The notes below the pieces were generated by a model. That model was not told where the DNA came from, ran no database searches, and saw nothing but the letters and a program-made list of their open reading frames with translations. A stretch of 64,000 bases of DNA from Spirochaetales bacterium (GTDB lineage Bacteria > Spirochaetota > Spirochaetia > SZUA-6 > RPPD01). This document shows, piece by piece, positions 1 through 7,727 of this stretch (positions are counted from its first letter, which is position 1; each line of letters begins with the position of its first letter). The position numbers were made by a program, and so were the translations under genes. The stretch covers positions 1-64,000 of the forward strand of contig JAFGSW010000021.1 in NCBI GenBank assembly GCA_016934415.1, written 5' to 3'.

Positions 1-186
1 TTTTCTTTTGCCCGCACGGCGATGAAGAATGGACATATTATAAGCGTTCGCCTCGATGGATTCACCCGCGTGAAGAGCGCCTTGCCGGGGGTTTCCGCTA
101 ATGTTTCGCGTCAATTCGGATTGAATCTATTGAACGGTATCGTAGAGACGCACGGCCGTGCGTCTCTACGATTCAATCCCAAATAA
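1..186 (+). CDS. 3' end of an unidentified ORF, ending in a palindromic repeat
   Basis: Reading frame 1 is open from the left edge for 61 codons to a TAA at 184-186. The first ~45 residues match nothing I recognise. The last stretch (VETHGRASL then RFNPK) is simply the translation of the palindrome at 139-172, so if this is a real gene the repeat supplies its C-terminus. The 5' part lies outside the window, so function cannot be judged. An open frame of this length can arise by chance, hence low confidence. Confidence 0.3.
   Translation, partial: FSFARTAMKNGHIISVRLDGFTRVKSALPGVSANVSRQFGLNLLNGIVETHGRASLRFNPK
139..172. repeat. 34-bp perfect palindrome, copy 1
   Basis: Every base pairs about the centre between 155 and 156; the core reads GAGACGCACGG and its complement. 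The central 28 bp occur again, identically and also as a 34-bp palindrome, at 16563-16596. A degenerate half (GTGCGTCTCTAT) lies at 6183-6194 but may be chance. Both full copies sit at the 3' end of a reading frame. Such long perfect palindromes are dispersed in many bacterial genomes and may be mobilised by REP-associated transposases; no such enzyme is encoded here. Confidence 0.9.
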
Positions 187-260
187 AACCGGTTTTCGTT
201 ACCAATCAAATCCCAATAAACCGGTCTTAAGTGTGACTGTGTGTTCGAATGCGCTTCCCG

Positions 261-1673
261 TTATTTTATCGACAACAGAATATCCTTGATTTCCCGCTTC
301 ATCGAATCATAAATCCCGGTGGTTATTTCGAATTGTATTTTGAGAACGCCCCGCGCTTGGCGCAGATAGATCTGAATGCTTATTTGCTCCGGATTGCCCG
401 CCTTGATGCGATAATTATACGCGTACGTGATGATCTCTTTTTTTGACAGCAGCTTCGTCATTTCATCGACGATGTCGGCGCGTTCCCTGCCGAACACGTA
501 ACCCATGTCGCCCAGATCGCTTTTTTTCTTTTGAAAATCCTCCGCCGAGAACTCCTTGAAATCGGCGGCGCCTTTCCCCGGGAATATGGTCACCAGTGAA
601 AAAGGAATCGCCCTCACGTTCTGGATTTCATCGAGAATATACGTGCGCTTGAAACCGGCTGCCTGGAAATGATTGTCGTTATTAAATTGATCGAAAACGA
701 CCCATGGGGACGGGAAAAAGACATTCCAGGCCGGCTGTCCTATTCCCAATGCGATTCCGGATTTTCGCGTTATCGTTATTTTCCTTTCCGACCGGTTTTG
801 TTGTATTTTCGAAGCGTTATCGAGAATGGAAATAATATCGGCGCTGGTGGTTACCTCGCGCGGCTTCAACTGCAGATCGTTCTCGGCATCCGGGTCGGCG
901 CCCGCTTCCAACAGAAGCAACACGGTCTCCGCGCTCCCTTTGGACGCGGCGATATGGAGGAGGCTGTTTCCTTTCATGGCTTCCATATCGACCGCGATGA
1001 CGGCGCCGGCGTTCACCAGCAGCTTGGCGATACCGGGATGATCCCACAGGACGGCGTGGAATAAAGGCGTCACGCCGTTGACATCATGAGCATCGACGGC
1101 CGCGTCCCTGGAGAGGAGATAGATCACCGTCTCCTCGTGCCCGAAATGGGCCGCGCCCAGCAATGGGTTGATGCCGATCGACGCTTTTAGGTCGATATCC
1201 ACTCCGGCTTGCAGCAGCAGATCGACAATGTCGGTATGACCGCTCATGGCTGCTTCAACAATCGCCGATTTGCCGTCCTTATCCTCCGCAAAAACATCCG
1301 CCTTGCTTTGGATGAGCATGTATACGATTTTCGCATTGCCGGACGACGCCGCGTAGAGAAGCGCGGTCCATTGTGACAGGGTTTCCGTCAGATTGACATC
1401 GGCCCCCGCCGACAACAAACAGGAAACAATATCGGTTTGGGCGCAATTGCAGGCGATCATAAGCGGAGTGGTGCCGGTTTTCGTTTTTGCGTTGACGTCC
1501 ATACCCCGCGCCAGGCAGTCTTTCACGGCGGCCAGGTCGCCCTTTTCAATGGCCGTGACGCATGCGTCGATAAAATCGTCTTTGGGCGGTTCGGAAAAAA
1601 CATCTTGACTGAAGAAACCGGTGGAAAGCAAGGTGATGCACATAAGGAACCGGCCGATGAATGCGGCATTCAT
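261..1673 (-). CDS. Secreted ankyrin-repeat protein
   Basis: A 470-residue protein with an N-terminal signal peptide (hydrophobic core ~8-22, ending near VFSEP), so it is exported. About seven ankyrin repeats fill residues ~30-280, with recognisable GxTPLxxA and VxxLLxxGADV signatures. A C-terminal domain of ~170 residues follows that I do not recognise; it is rich in beta-type sequence and aromatic residues. Ankyrin repeats mediate protein-protein contacts, so the likely role is binding a partner in the periplasm or at the surface. The start at 1673 is chosen because GGGAG lies nine bases upstream; an ATG fifteen bases further up overlaps that Shine-Dalgarno. Base composition looks less GC-rich than the genes to the right, which could indicate separate origin. 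Confidence 0.8.
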   Translation of the reverse strand: MNAAFIGRFLMCITLLSTGFFSQDVFSEPPKDDFIDACVTAIEKGDLAAVKDCLARGMDVNAKTKTGTTPLMIACNCAQTDIVSCLLSAGADVNLTETLSQWTALLYAASSGNAKIVYMLIQSKADVFAEDKDGKSAIVEAAMSGHTDIVDLLLQAGVDIDLKASIGINPLLGAAHFGHEETVIYLLSRDAAVDAHDVNGVTPLFHAVLWDHPGIAKLLVNAGAVIAVDMEAMKGNSLLHIAASKGSAETVLLLLEAGADPDAENDLQLKPREVTTSADIISILDNASKIQQNRSERKITITRKSGIALGIGQPAWNVFFPSPWVVFDQFNNDNHFQAAGFKRTYILDEIQNVRAIPFSLVTIFPGKGAADFKEFSAEDFQKKKSDLGDMGYVFGRERADIVDEMTKLLSKKEIITYAYNYRIKAGNPEQISIQIYLRQARGVLKIQFEITTGIYDSMKREIKDILLSIK

Positions 1674-1817
1674 TTTCCACTCTCCCATTTCTGTTTTGCG
1701 TGCTCATGAAATCATAGATGTACTAAAATCAACTGTTAAGAGAATTGACTCTTACCACCTATGCGAGATTCGCGCGATAGATGTCTTCCTCAACTCCCTC
1801 ATTCCGCGCGGAGTCTC

Positions 1818-2474
1818 TTATTGCTGAATCAATATGTCGTCGTAATAGAACTGCGATCCGGCGTCAATATTGTACAGGGCGATGGCCCCGAAAGCGTCCG
1901 CGGCGGCGTTTATCGTTTGACCTGAGATCACCAACGCGTCGTCCAGGTAGACGTCGTAGGTGTGATTCGTATAGTCGATGTTTTTCAGTTCGATCTTGTA
2001 CCAGGTGTCCGCCGCGTACGCGCCCACGACGCTGCCCCTGGCGTAGAACTGGCCATTATTGCCGAAGAAAAACCAGGTGGCGGCGACGTACGGATTCGGG
2101 CCCCATAACGCGACGTAGCCGCCTTCCTTGTCCGTCTGCGCCGCCCGCATGTAAAACCTGACATACGTCGGCGAAATGTCGGTGGTGAAAAAGTATTTCA
2201 GGGAATTGGTGTACAGATCGCCATTGGCGTTCGTATTGAACTGGCTGAAGGCATAGCTGCCGCTGCCCGAGGGGTTCCCTCCCGTCAAGCCGGCCAAAGG
2301 CGGGAACGACCACGTATACAGCGCGCTCGATGTATCCCAGGCAATGTCGTAGGCGTTTTCAAACGTTTCGGAAAAAAGCGTGACCGGTCCGGTCGAGGCG
2401 GCGGGCGGACAGCTTGTCAACGCCAGGGCCGGCAAAAGCGCGAGAAACGGAAAAGCGATTTTTAAAATCTTCAC
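1818..2474 (-). CDS. Lipoprotein with concanavalin-A-like jelly-roll domain
   Basis: A 218-residue lipoprotein: a short signal sequence ends in the lipobox LTSC (Cys21). The mature part has the layout of LamG/concanavalin-A-like domains, beginning FSETFENAYD, passing through alternating aromatic beta-strands and a WYKIELKN-type strand, and ending in YYDDILIQQ, the usual C-terminal strand of this fold. Such domains bind glycans or sit beside glycosidases; no catalytic motif is evident. The GTG start at 2474 is supported by AAGGAGG seven bases upstream and by a promoter at 2521-2549. It is monocistronic. Confidence 0.75.
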   Translation of the reverse strand: MKILKIAFPFLALLPALALTSCPPAASTGPVTLFSETFENAYDIAWDTSSALYTWSFPPLAGLTGGNPSGSGSYAFSQFNTNANGDLYTNSLKYFFTTDISPTYVRFYMRAAQTDKEGGYVALWGPNPYVAATWFFFGNNGQFYARGSVVGAYAADTWYKIELKNIDYTNHTYDVYLDDALVISGQTINAAADAFGAIALYNIDAGSQFYYDDILIQQ

Positions 2475-2520
2475 AGTCGACCTCCTTATCGCGGAGCGGA
2501 AAACTCCGTTACATTTTGTC

Positions 2521-2549
2521 AGTATAGCGCGTTGTCTTCCCGATCACAA
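2521..2549 (-). promoter_or_regulatory. Sigma-70-type promoter of the jelly-roll lipoprotein
   Basis: On the minus strand TTGTGA (2549-2544), a 17-bp spacer, then TATACT (2526-2521). It lies about 50 bp upstream of the GTG start at 2474, with the Shine-Dalgarno in between. Confidence 0.65.
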
Positions 2550-2836
2550 TTGAAAAAGGATCACCGCACGGCTCTCTCGGGCCGAAACCATCCCTGTCTC
2601 CTCACCCTCGTCCGCGTTCAATTGTTTTTCCCCTTCTCTTTATCCGCGTCAGCCGTAACATTTGGAAGGTAAGTCTGCCCTCCACCGGGAAGTAAACCCC
2701 ACGTAATACAGCCGCAGCGGCAAGCATCGAAAGGGCCACCCGATCACTTCTTCGCTTACCCGGTTTCTCCCCACAAGGCGCCGTGACTCTCTCATTGCCT
2801 TACACCCGAACCCGCCGTCAGTCACCGCCGCTCCCG

Positions 2837-3043
2837 CCGTGAGCTCTCGACCGAACCCGCAATGAGCTTTCACCAAGACTGACAATAAGCTTTCACCAAG
2901 ACTCACAATGAGCTTTCACCAAGACCAACAATGAGCTTACAGCAAGACTTACAATGAGCTTACAGCAAGAACGCCACTAAGCTGTCGGCAGGACTTTCCG
3001 TAAGCTCATCGCCGAATATCTTATAAGCTCACAACCCAGCCGC
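2837..3043. repeat. Tandem array of nine 23-bp units
   Basis: Nine consecutive 23-bp units fill exactly 207 bp. The five units at 2860-2974 are most alike (CAATGAGCTTTCACCAAGAC and close variants); those at either end have drifted but keep the AAGCTC/GAGCTT core at the same phase. There are no spacers, so it is not a CRISPR. The array lies in a 760-bp gene-free interval, about 190 bp upstream of an HU-like DNA-binding protein gene, and is followed by a T-rich tract (3069-3100). The fixed period suggests an array of protein-binding sites or iteron-like repeats, but slippage-derived junk is possible. Confidence 0.85.
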
Positions 3044-3234
3044 CGTGAGTGGATAAATTTCCGTCCCCGACTTTTTTTTCTTTTTACATTTTTTTTACGG
3101 CACTTCCCCCGTTTTATCCCAATTTCATCCGACTTCCGGCGTCATTAATGGTCGTACGGAAACTTCCGTCGTTGACGGGAGTTTTTTAAAACGGCGTCGC
3201 CGTTTCACTTCATTTTTTTCAAGGAGGTGCTGTT

Positions 3235-3945
3235 ATGGCATCCGACAAAAGCATCCGCTTCTCCCTCAAGGAGAACAAACTGATCACCCGGGACAAGGCC
3301 CCGTTTACGGCCCGCGTCCACGGGTACAAGACGACCGGTCAGGACCAGATCATCGACAAGATGGCCGGCATGAACGCGTCCATCTCCCGGCAGGAACTGC
3401 TGGCGGTCTTCGACCTGTTCAAGCAGGTGGTCAGGGACGAACTGGCTCTAGGCAACCGCGTCTCCACCGACCTCTTCAACGCCCGCGTTTCCATCCGCGG
3501 CGCGTTCGAGTCGGCGGAGGACGAGTACGACGCCGGACGGAATACCGTCAAGGTGCGGCTGGCGCCCGTCCCCGCGTTCGCGCGGGAGGTGGAGGCCGCC
3601 GCGCGCGTGGAGAAAGTCCGCGTGCCCAAGGCGAAACCCGAGCTCGACTCGGTCTACGACTACGCCACGGTCTCCAAAAATGCCGTGCTCACCGCGGGCA
3701 ACGTCGCGGAGATCACCGGCGGAGACCTGGATTGCGACGCGGACGATCCGAACCAGGGAGTGTTCTTCGTCCCCGAGGGATCGACCGCGCGCGTCCGGGC
3801 GGACGTCTACCATAAGCGCTCGAACCGGCGCATCGTCTTCCAGGTCCCGAACCTGGAGGCCGGCGCCTACGGCCTGGTCCTGCGCCGCTCCTACGGCGGG
3901 ACCGTCCGCGAGGGCGAACTGGAAGCCACCGTCTCCGTGAACTGA
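3235..3945 (+). CDS. HU/IHF-like DNA-binding protein with C-terminal DUF4469-like domain
   Basis: A 236-residue protein. Residues ~1-125 resemble the HU-like domain of the DUF4469/HU-HIG type, with a helical N-terminus and a beta region containing FNARVSIRGAFES. Residues ~135-236 form a beta-rich Ig-like domain ending in EATVSVN, as in DUF4469 proteins. Such proteins are thought to bind DNA, with a C-terminal domain of unknown role. The start is clear: AAGGAGG precedes ATG at 3235. An 11-bp hairpin follows the stop codon. The neighbouring 23-bp array is an obvious candidate target, but that is inference. Family assignment is from memory of the pattern, not a search. Confidence 0.7.
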   Translation: MASDKSIRFSLKENKLITRDKAPFTARVHGYKTTGQDQIIDKMAGMNASISRQELLAVFDLFKQVVRDELALGNRVSTDLFNARVSIRGAFESAEDEYDAGRNTVKVRLAPVPAFAREVEAAARVEKVRVPKAKPELDSVYDYATVSKNAVLTAGNVAEITGGDLDCDADDPNQGVFFVPEGSTARVRADVYHKRSNRRIVFQVPNLEAGAYGLVLRRSYGGTVREGELEATVSVN

Positions 3946-3963
3946 CCGTCCCTTCTCCTCCCC

Positions 3964-3994
3964 AAAGCCCCCGGCGCCTCCCCCCGGGGGCTTT
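3964..3994 (+). terminator. GC-rich terminator-like hairpin
   Basis: AAAGCCCCCGG (3964-3974) pairs perfectly with CCGGGGGCTTT (3984-3994) around a 9-nt loop, 19 bp after the HU-like gene. The U-tract is limited to the stem's own TTT, so termination may be imperfect. Confidence 0.65.
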
Positions 3995-4080
3995 ACTTTG
4001 AAGAAAACGAATAGCCTGGCTCAAGCCAATGACGGTCACGTCTTTTATTATCTTCATCCGTAACTTTCCTAACCTCTTCG

Positions 4081-4124
4081 TTCTTATCCGTGTTATCCGT
4101 TCTTATCCGTGTTATCCGTGGTTC
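4081..4124. repeat. Family A repeat, tandem half-element
   Basis: TTCTTATCCGTGTTATCCG occurs twice in tandem (4081-4099, 4100-4118) and runs into TGGTTC. The same words build the arms of the family A intergenic elements at 35.6, 46.5, 54.1 and 56.0 kb. No inverted left arm is visible here, so it looks like a solo arm. It lies inside an upstream open extension of the next gene, which is therefore not coding. Confidence 0.75.
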
Positions 4125-4286
4125 ACTTTCCTCGCGCAAGTTTTCTTTTTTTACATTTCTTTTACAACTTTCGCGCCGTTCGCCACACGATCGCCACAAT
4201 TGTTTGTTATATTGACGTCAACAATCAACACGACGATTGTCCATCTCAATTTTATTTCCGCTGCCGGCGGAGAAAGGAGCACTGTC

Positions 4287-5090
4287 ATGACCTTGAACAC
4301 CACGAACATGAAGCGTTACGGGGAGAAACTCTACCGCGACCTTCTCGCCACCGGCCGCATGTCCGAGGACACCTGCGCCGAAAGCTGCGAGCGGCTGCTC
4401 GCGCGCCTCAAACGCTACCGGGACAAGCACCCGGAAGAGCGGCGCGTCTCTTCCAAGTTCCTGAGCGTCAGCCGCCGCAGGGCCCGGTCCGACCTGGCGC
4501 GCCGCCGCCGGCGCCGGAGGATCAACGCCGCCCTGGAGATCGAGCTCGCCAAGAACGCCGACGCGCCTTCACAACCCAGGCCCGCCCGCGGCCGCACGTT
4601 TCTCTTCATGAAACTGGAGGCCGTCTTCGCAAGCTGGGTGAGGCGCAGCCCCCGGGCCGCACTGTGCGTGCGGATCTTTCTTCTGAAGAACGCCTGGCTT
4701 CTCAGCGCGCGCCGCGTCCGCCTCTTCGCGCCGCTCACGGACGTGAAAAAGAGCGAGTTCGTCCGCCAGGTGAAGCGGGTGAAGCGGTACATGGAAGGAA
4801 GGATTACAGGCGCGTACCGCAAGAAAGCGTCCGCCGCCCGCTACTGGCACGCCTTGAGCATCAAGACGGACCTGGAAGCGGCCGAGGCGTCCGGACGCGA
4901 GCGGGCCTCCTTGCGCCAACGCAAGAGCGCCGTGCTCGAAAAGCAGCGCCTGGCCCTGGCCGCCCTGGACCGCATCAAGCTGACGCCGCCGCTTGCCGTC
5001 CTGGCCCGAATCGCAGGCGTCTCCGCCGAACGGGTCCGGCACGCCTTGACCGTGTGCGACCGTGAAATCAAATCCAGACTGCAGGGGTAA
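4287..5090 (+). CDS. Very basic orphan protein with C-terminal HTH-like segment
   Basis: A 267-residue protein extremely rich in Arg and Lys, with a run SRRRARSDLARRRRRRR near residues 65-80. The C-terminal ~35 residues (LAVLARIAGVSAERVRHAL) look like a helix-turn-helix: AGVS at the turn followed by a recognition helix. I do not recognise the family; DNA or RNA binding is a fair inference from charge and HTH. The start at 4287 has AAAGGAG eight bases upstream; the open frame before it runs through a repeat and is rejected. A 10-bp palindrome TTGACGTCAA at 4212-4221 lies 65 bp upstream and could be an operator. It follows the HU-like gene on the same strand. Confidence 0.65.
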   Translation: MTLNTTNMKRYGEKLYRDLLATGRMSEDTCAESCERLLARLKRYRDKHPEERRVSSKFLSVSRRRARSDLARRRRRRRINAALEIELAKNADAPSQPRPARGRTFLFMKLEAVFASWVRRSPRAALCVRIFLLKNAWLLSARRVRLFAPLTDVKKSEFVRQVKRVKRYMEGRITGAYRKKASAARYWHALSIKTDLEAAEASGRERASLRQRKSAVLEKQRLALAALDRIKLTPPLAVLARIAGVSAERVRHALTVCDREIKSRLQG

Positions 5091-5301
5091 GTATGAAGGA
5101 TTGCGCTTGCGCGCCCACAGCGGTGCGCAGTTCGGACAAAAAGTGGGATGACAAAAAGTAACGCCTTTTCTTCGCTTGGGCAACGCACCGATTCCAATTA
5201 CCGCTTTTTCCCCGCCCTTCGGCTTCCTCCCCCATTTGCCTCCCCCTCCCCTCATTGACTATTATTAACCATCTACAAATTCTTCTCTCCGGAGGATAGC
5301 C

Positions 5302-5892
5302 ATGAACCGAAAGTCGCTTCTCTTCGTCCCGCTTCTCCTTCTTGTCGGCTCGGCACTGCTCTTCGCCCAGACTTCGCCGGTCAGTTTCGGATTCGGCATT
5401 ATGGTGGGCGGCCGTTATGACGACCTGCGCATGTGCGTGGCCTCGCCCGCCGGGTTCAAGGGCGGGTTGATCGCGGACGTCACCTTCAACACCCGCGTCC
5501 GCCTTTCCGACGGCGTGGACATGACCTTCAAGCTGCCCGTAATGCGGCCCCTTCTCTTCGCCTTCGCCTTCCGCATGCTCCAATTCGAGCCGGAGATGAC
5601 GTTTGATTTCAAATTCGCGCCGGGAGCGGACGTCACCTTCACGGGCGGCTTCGGGGTGGGGTTGAGCCTGCATTACGGACCGGGATACCAGGCCGACCTG
5701 CAAAACCGGGGAGAGGAGTTCTTCGCCATCGGGCCGTATATCAGCGGTTTTGTGGCGGTGCAGTTCCCGGGCCTGGCCGGGCAGGACACCAAGGTGGGCA
5801 TCCGGGCCTTCTACGTGCCCCTCTTCTCCGCCTCACACCCGGTCGGCACCGTGCTGGGCGGGGCCCTGGAAGGACAGATGTACTTCCGGTGA
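5302..5892 (+). CDS. Putative outer-membrane beta-barrel protein
   Basis: A 196-residue protein with a clear signal peptide (MNRKSLLF..., cleavage near LLFAQ). The mature chain is a series of alternating amphipathic beta-strands rich in Gly and Phe (GFGIMVGGRYDD, TFTGGFGVGLSLHYGP) and ends ...GQMYFR with penultimate aromatics, in the style of small outer-membrane barrels. No enzymatic motif is seen. GGAGGA precedes the ATG by eight bases. It is the first of a set of four uncharacterised exported or membrane proteins on this strand, with 275 bp before the next; I see no gene in that gap. Confidence 0.6.
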   Translation: MNRKSLLFVPLLLLVGSALLFAQTSPVSFGFGIMVGGRYDDLRMCVASPAGFKGGLIADVTFNTRVRLSDGVDMTFKLPVMRPLLFAFAFRMLQFEPEMTFDFKFAPGADVTFTGGFGVGLSLHYGPGYQADLQNRGEEFFAIGPYISGFVAVQFPGLAGQDTKVGIRAFYVPLFSASHPVGTVLGGALEGQMYFR

Positions 5893-6167
5893 GGGGCGGC
5901 GCCCGGACGGGAGGAACGACGATCTGAGGGACCGGCGGCGTTCATCTTCCGTTTTGGGGAGAGCGGCCCGTACTCCTGCGCTTACGAGCTTTTTCGCATT
6001 TTTTAGCGGTTCTGAAACCGACGATCGATACGGCATGCGGACCACGCGCCGTACTCCAACCAGGTGATTCCAAAGCCAATCGGTTCGCATCAGTTTCATA
6101 GGTGGTTCCCCCTTCCCCGTTCGTCCTCTTCCACGGATAGGCATTGTAAAAAAATCTCTTCGCGCGG

Positions 6168-6196
6168 TTGACAGATGAAAGGTGCGTCTCTATACT
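6168..6196 (+). promoter_or_regulatory. Consensus-like sigma-70 promoter
   Basis: TTGACA (6168-6173), a 17-bp spacer and TATACT (6191-6196), giving a start near 6203. The TTG at 6168, which opens the longest ORF, is part of the -35 box and so cannot be the translation start. Confidence 0.8.
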
Positions 6197-6230
6197 CGAT
6201 CCAACAATTAACAAACGATGGGAGTCAATA

Positions 6231-7727
6231 TTGTTTTTTTCCACCCGCATACGACTGCTTTGCGTCGCGCTGGCGCTGTTCCGGGCGGGCGGCGCGGCTT
6301 TCGCGCAAACCGTGCCCACCTGGGACCTTCACGAAACGGAAAATTATTTTTCGGTGATCAACGTCGACATCGAATCGCACCTGCACGTCTCGCCCGGCTC
6401 CGAGAACCAGGCGCTCAACCGCTACCTGCAGGACAAGGCGGATTTTGAGAAATGGTACCGGGACGAGAAGGACCGCCTTTCCCAGGAGTTCAACGGCTCC
6501 TCCGGCGAGGCCAGAATCAACTCCGCCCGCGGCCTCTTCCATCTGGAAGTGGAGGCCGCCCAACGGTGGGACGCGATCCAGCAGCCCCGCGAGGGCACGT
6601 GGGAGGGCGAATTCGTCATGAAAGTGACGAGCGCGTATCTCGGCCTCGAAGCCACATCCCGGGCGACCGTCCGGTTGACCTTTACTTTCACCGGCTCGCC
6701 GGTCTCGGCTTCCGCCGTCGGAGAGTTAAAAGACGGCGTCGGCAACATATCCCTGGCGTTCCCGCCGGGCGCCGCGTTCGTCGCCGCGCAATACGACGAA
6801 ACGTGGACCGGCCGCCTGCGCGGTGCTGCCTCGTACGGCGTGGCGAAGCTTTCGCTCATTTATCAGAGGGTGAGCGGCGAGGGAGCGGCGGTCGTTGGTT
6901 TCCGCGATTATCCCCTGGCGATCGAGGTGTTTGAACTATCAAATACCCACACGCACGGAACGATCTATCTCGCCATCTGCTCCCCGGACCAGGGGCTCCC
7001 CTGCGTCCAGGATTACGACTCCACCCTCCCGGTCTCGGAAATGATCGTCTCGTACACCTCGGACGGATGGGGCGAGGAATGGACCGACGACTCGTGCGCC
7101 GCCTTCGGGCGGTACGCGCAGACGGTGGATGCCGTCCGCCAGGCGGACTACTCAGGCATGGATCCGGCGGGGCGCATGGACCTCGCCTGGCGGACCATCG
7201 ATGATTTCCTCGGCCTGGCCGCCGAGGGTGAGTACGCCATGCTCGAACTCGGCTGCATCGAGGGAGCCGGTCTGGCTTCCGGGGACCCGGGCTCGTTGTA
7301 TGATAAATGGTTCAAGCTCTGGTTCGACGCGGGCACGGCCTACTGGAACGATCGGGTCGCGGCCGCGAGCGGAGCCGCCCGGATCAACGCGCTCTACGAG
7401 CGCTTCCAATTCCTCCTGAAGGCCATCAATGCCGTGGACCTCGAAATATTCTCGTCCGCCTTGACGCAGACCCTCGGGCTCTATAGAGCAAGCCCCCGCC
7501 TCGACGCCGCCTACGGCGATTATTACACGGCGGCGCGGGCCCACTGGTTGAGCCGCCTGGCGGCCGAACCCGCGTCGCTTCCTGCGGCGCTGGGGTGGGC
7601 CGCCGGTCAGAAGCTCGTTCTTACACTCGAATTGATTTCCGAATCGCTGGCCGGGACCCTGGGGATGACGGGTTCTCCTTCTCCCACCGAGACCGCCTTC
7701 GAGAACGCGGCGGGAGGCAATCCATGA
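6231..7727 (+). CDS. Exported protein of unknown function, first of an overlapping pair
   Basis: A 498-residue protein. The TTG at 6231 is chosen because GGGAG stands six bases upstream and a perfect signal peptide follows (FFSTRIRLLCVALALF, cleavage near AFAQT); the longer frame begins inside the promoter. The mature part has a charged helical section (residues ~45-110), a beta-rich section (~115-260) and a helical C-terminal half (~290-498). A Cys pair near SPDQGLPC/DDSCAAF could form a disulfide. No family is recognised. Its stop overlaps the next start as ATGA (7724-7727), implying translational coupling and a joint function with that protein. Confidence 0.65.
   Translation: MFFSTRIRLLCVALALFRAGGAAFAQTVPTWDLHETENYFSVINVDIESHLHVSPGSENQALNRYLQDKADFEKWYRDEKDRLSQEFNGSSGEARINSARGLFHLEVEAAQRWDAIQQPREGTWEGEFVMKVTSAYLGLEATSRATVRLTFTFTGSPVSASAVGELKDGVGNISLAFPPGAAFVAAQYDETWTGRLRGAASYGVAKLSLIYQRVSGEGAAVVGFRDYPLAIEVFELSNTHTHGTIYLAICSPDQGLPCVQDYDSTLPVSEMIVSYTSDGWGEEWTDDSCAAFGRYAQTVDAVRQADYSGMDPAGRMDLAWRTIDDFLGLAAEGEYAMLELGCIEGAGLASGDPGSLYDKWFKLWFDAGTAYWNDRVAAASGAARINALYERFQFLLKAINAVDLEIFSSALTQTLGLYRASPRLDAAYGDYYTAARAHWLSRLAAEPASLPAALGWAAGQKLVLTLELISESLAGTLGMTGSPSPTETAFENAAGGNP

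Noticed and set aside
2837..3043. CRISPR array
   Set aside because: Repeats are directly adjacent with no spacers and no cas genes are nearby.
4029..4286. An 86-codon N-terminal extension of the basic orphan
   Set aside because: It runs through tandem family A repeats, and a good Shine-Dalgarno precedes ATG 4287.
6168..6230. A TTG start giving a 519-residue protein
   Set aside because: The TTG is the beginning of a TTGACA -35 box with TATACT 17 bp later; a TTG at 6231 has a Shine-Dalgarno and starts a signal peptide.
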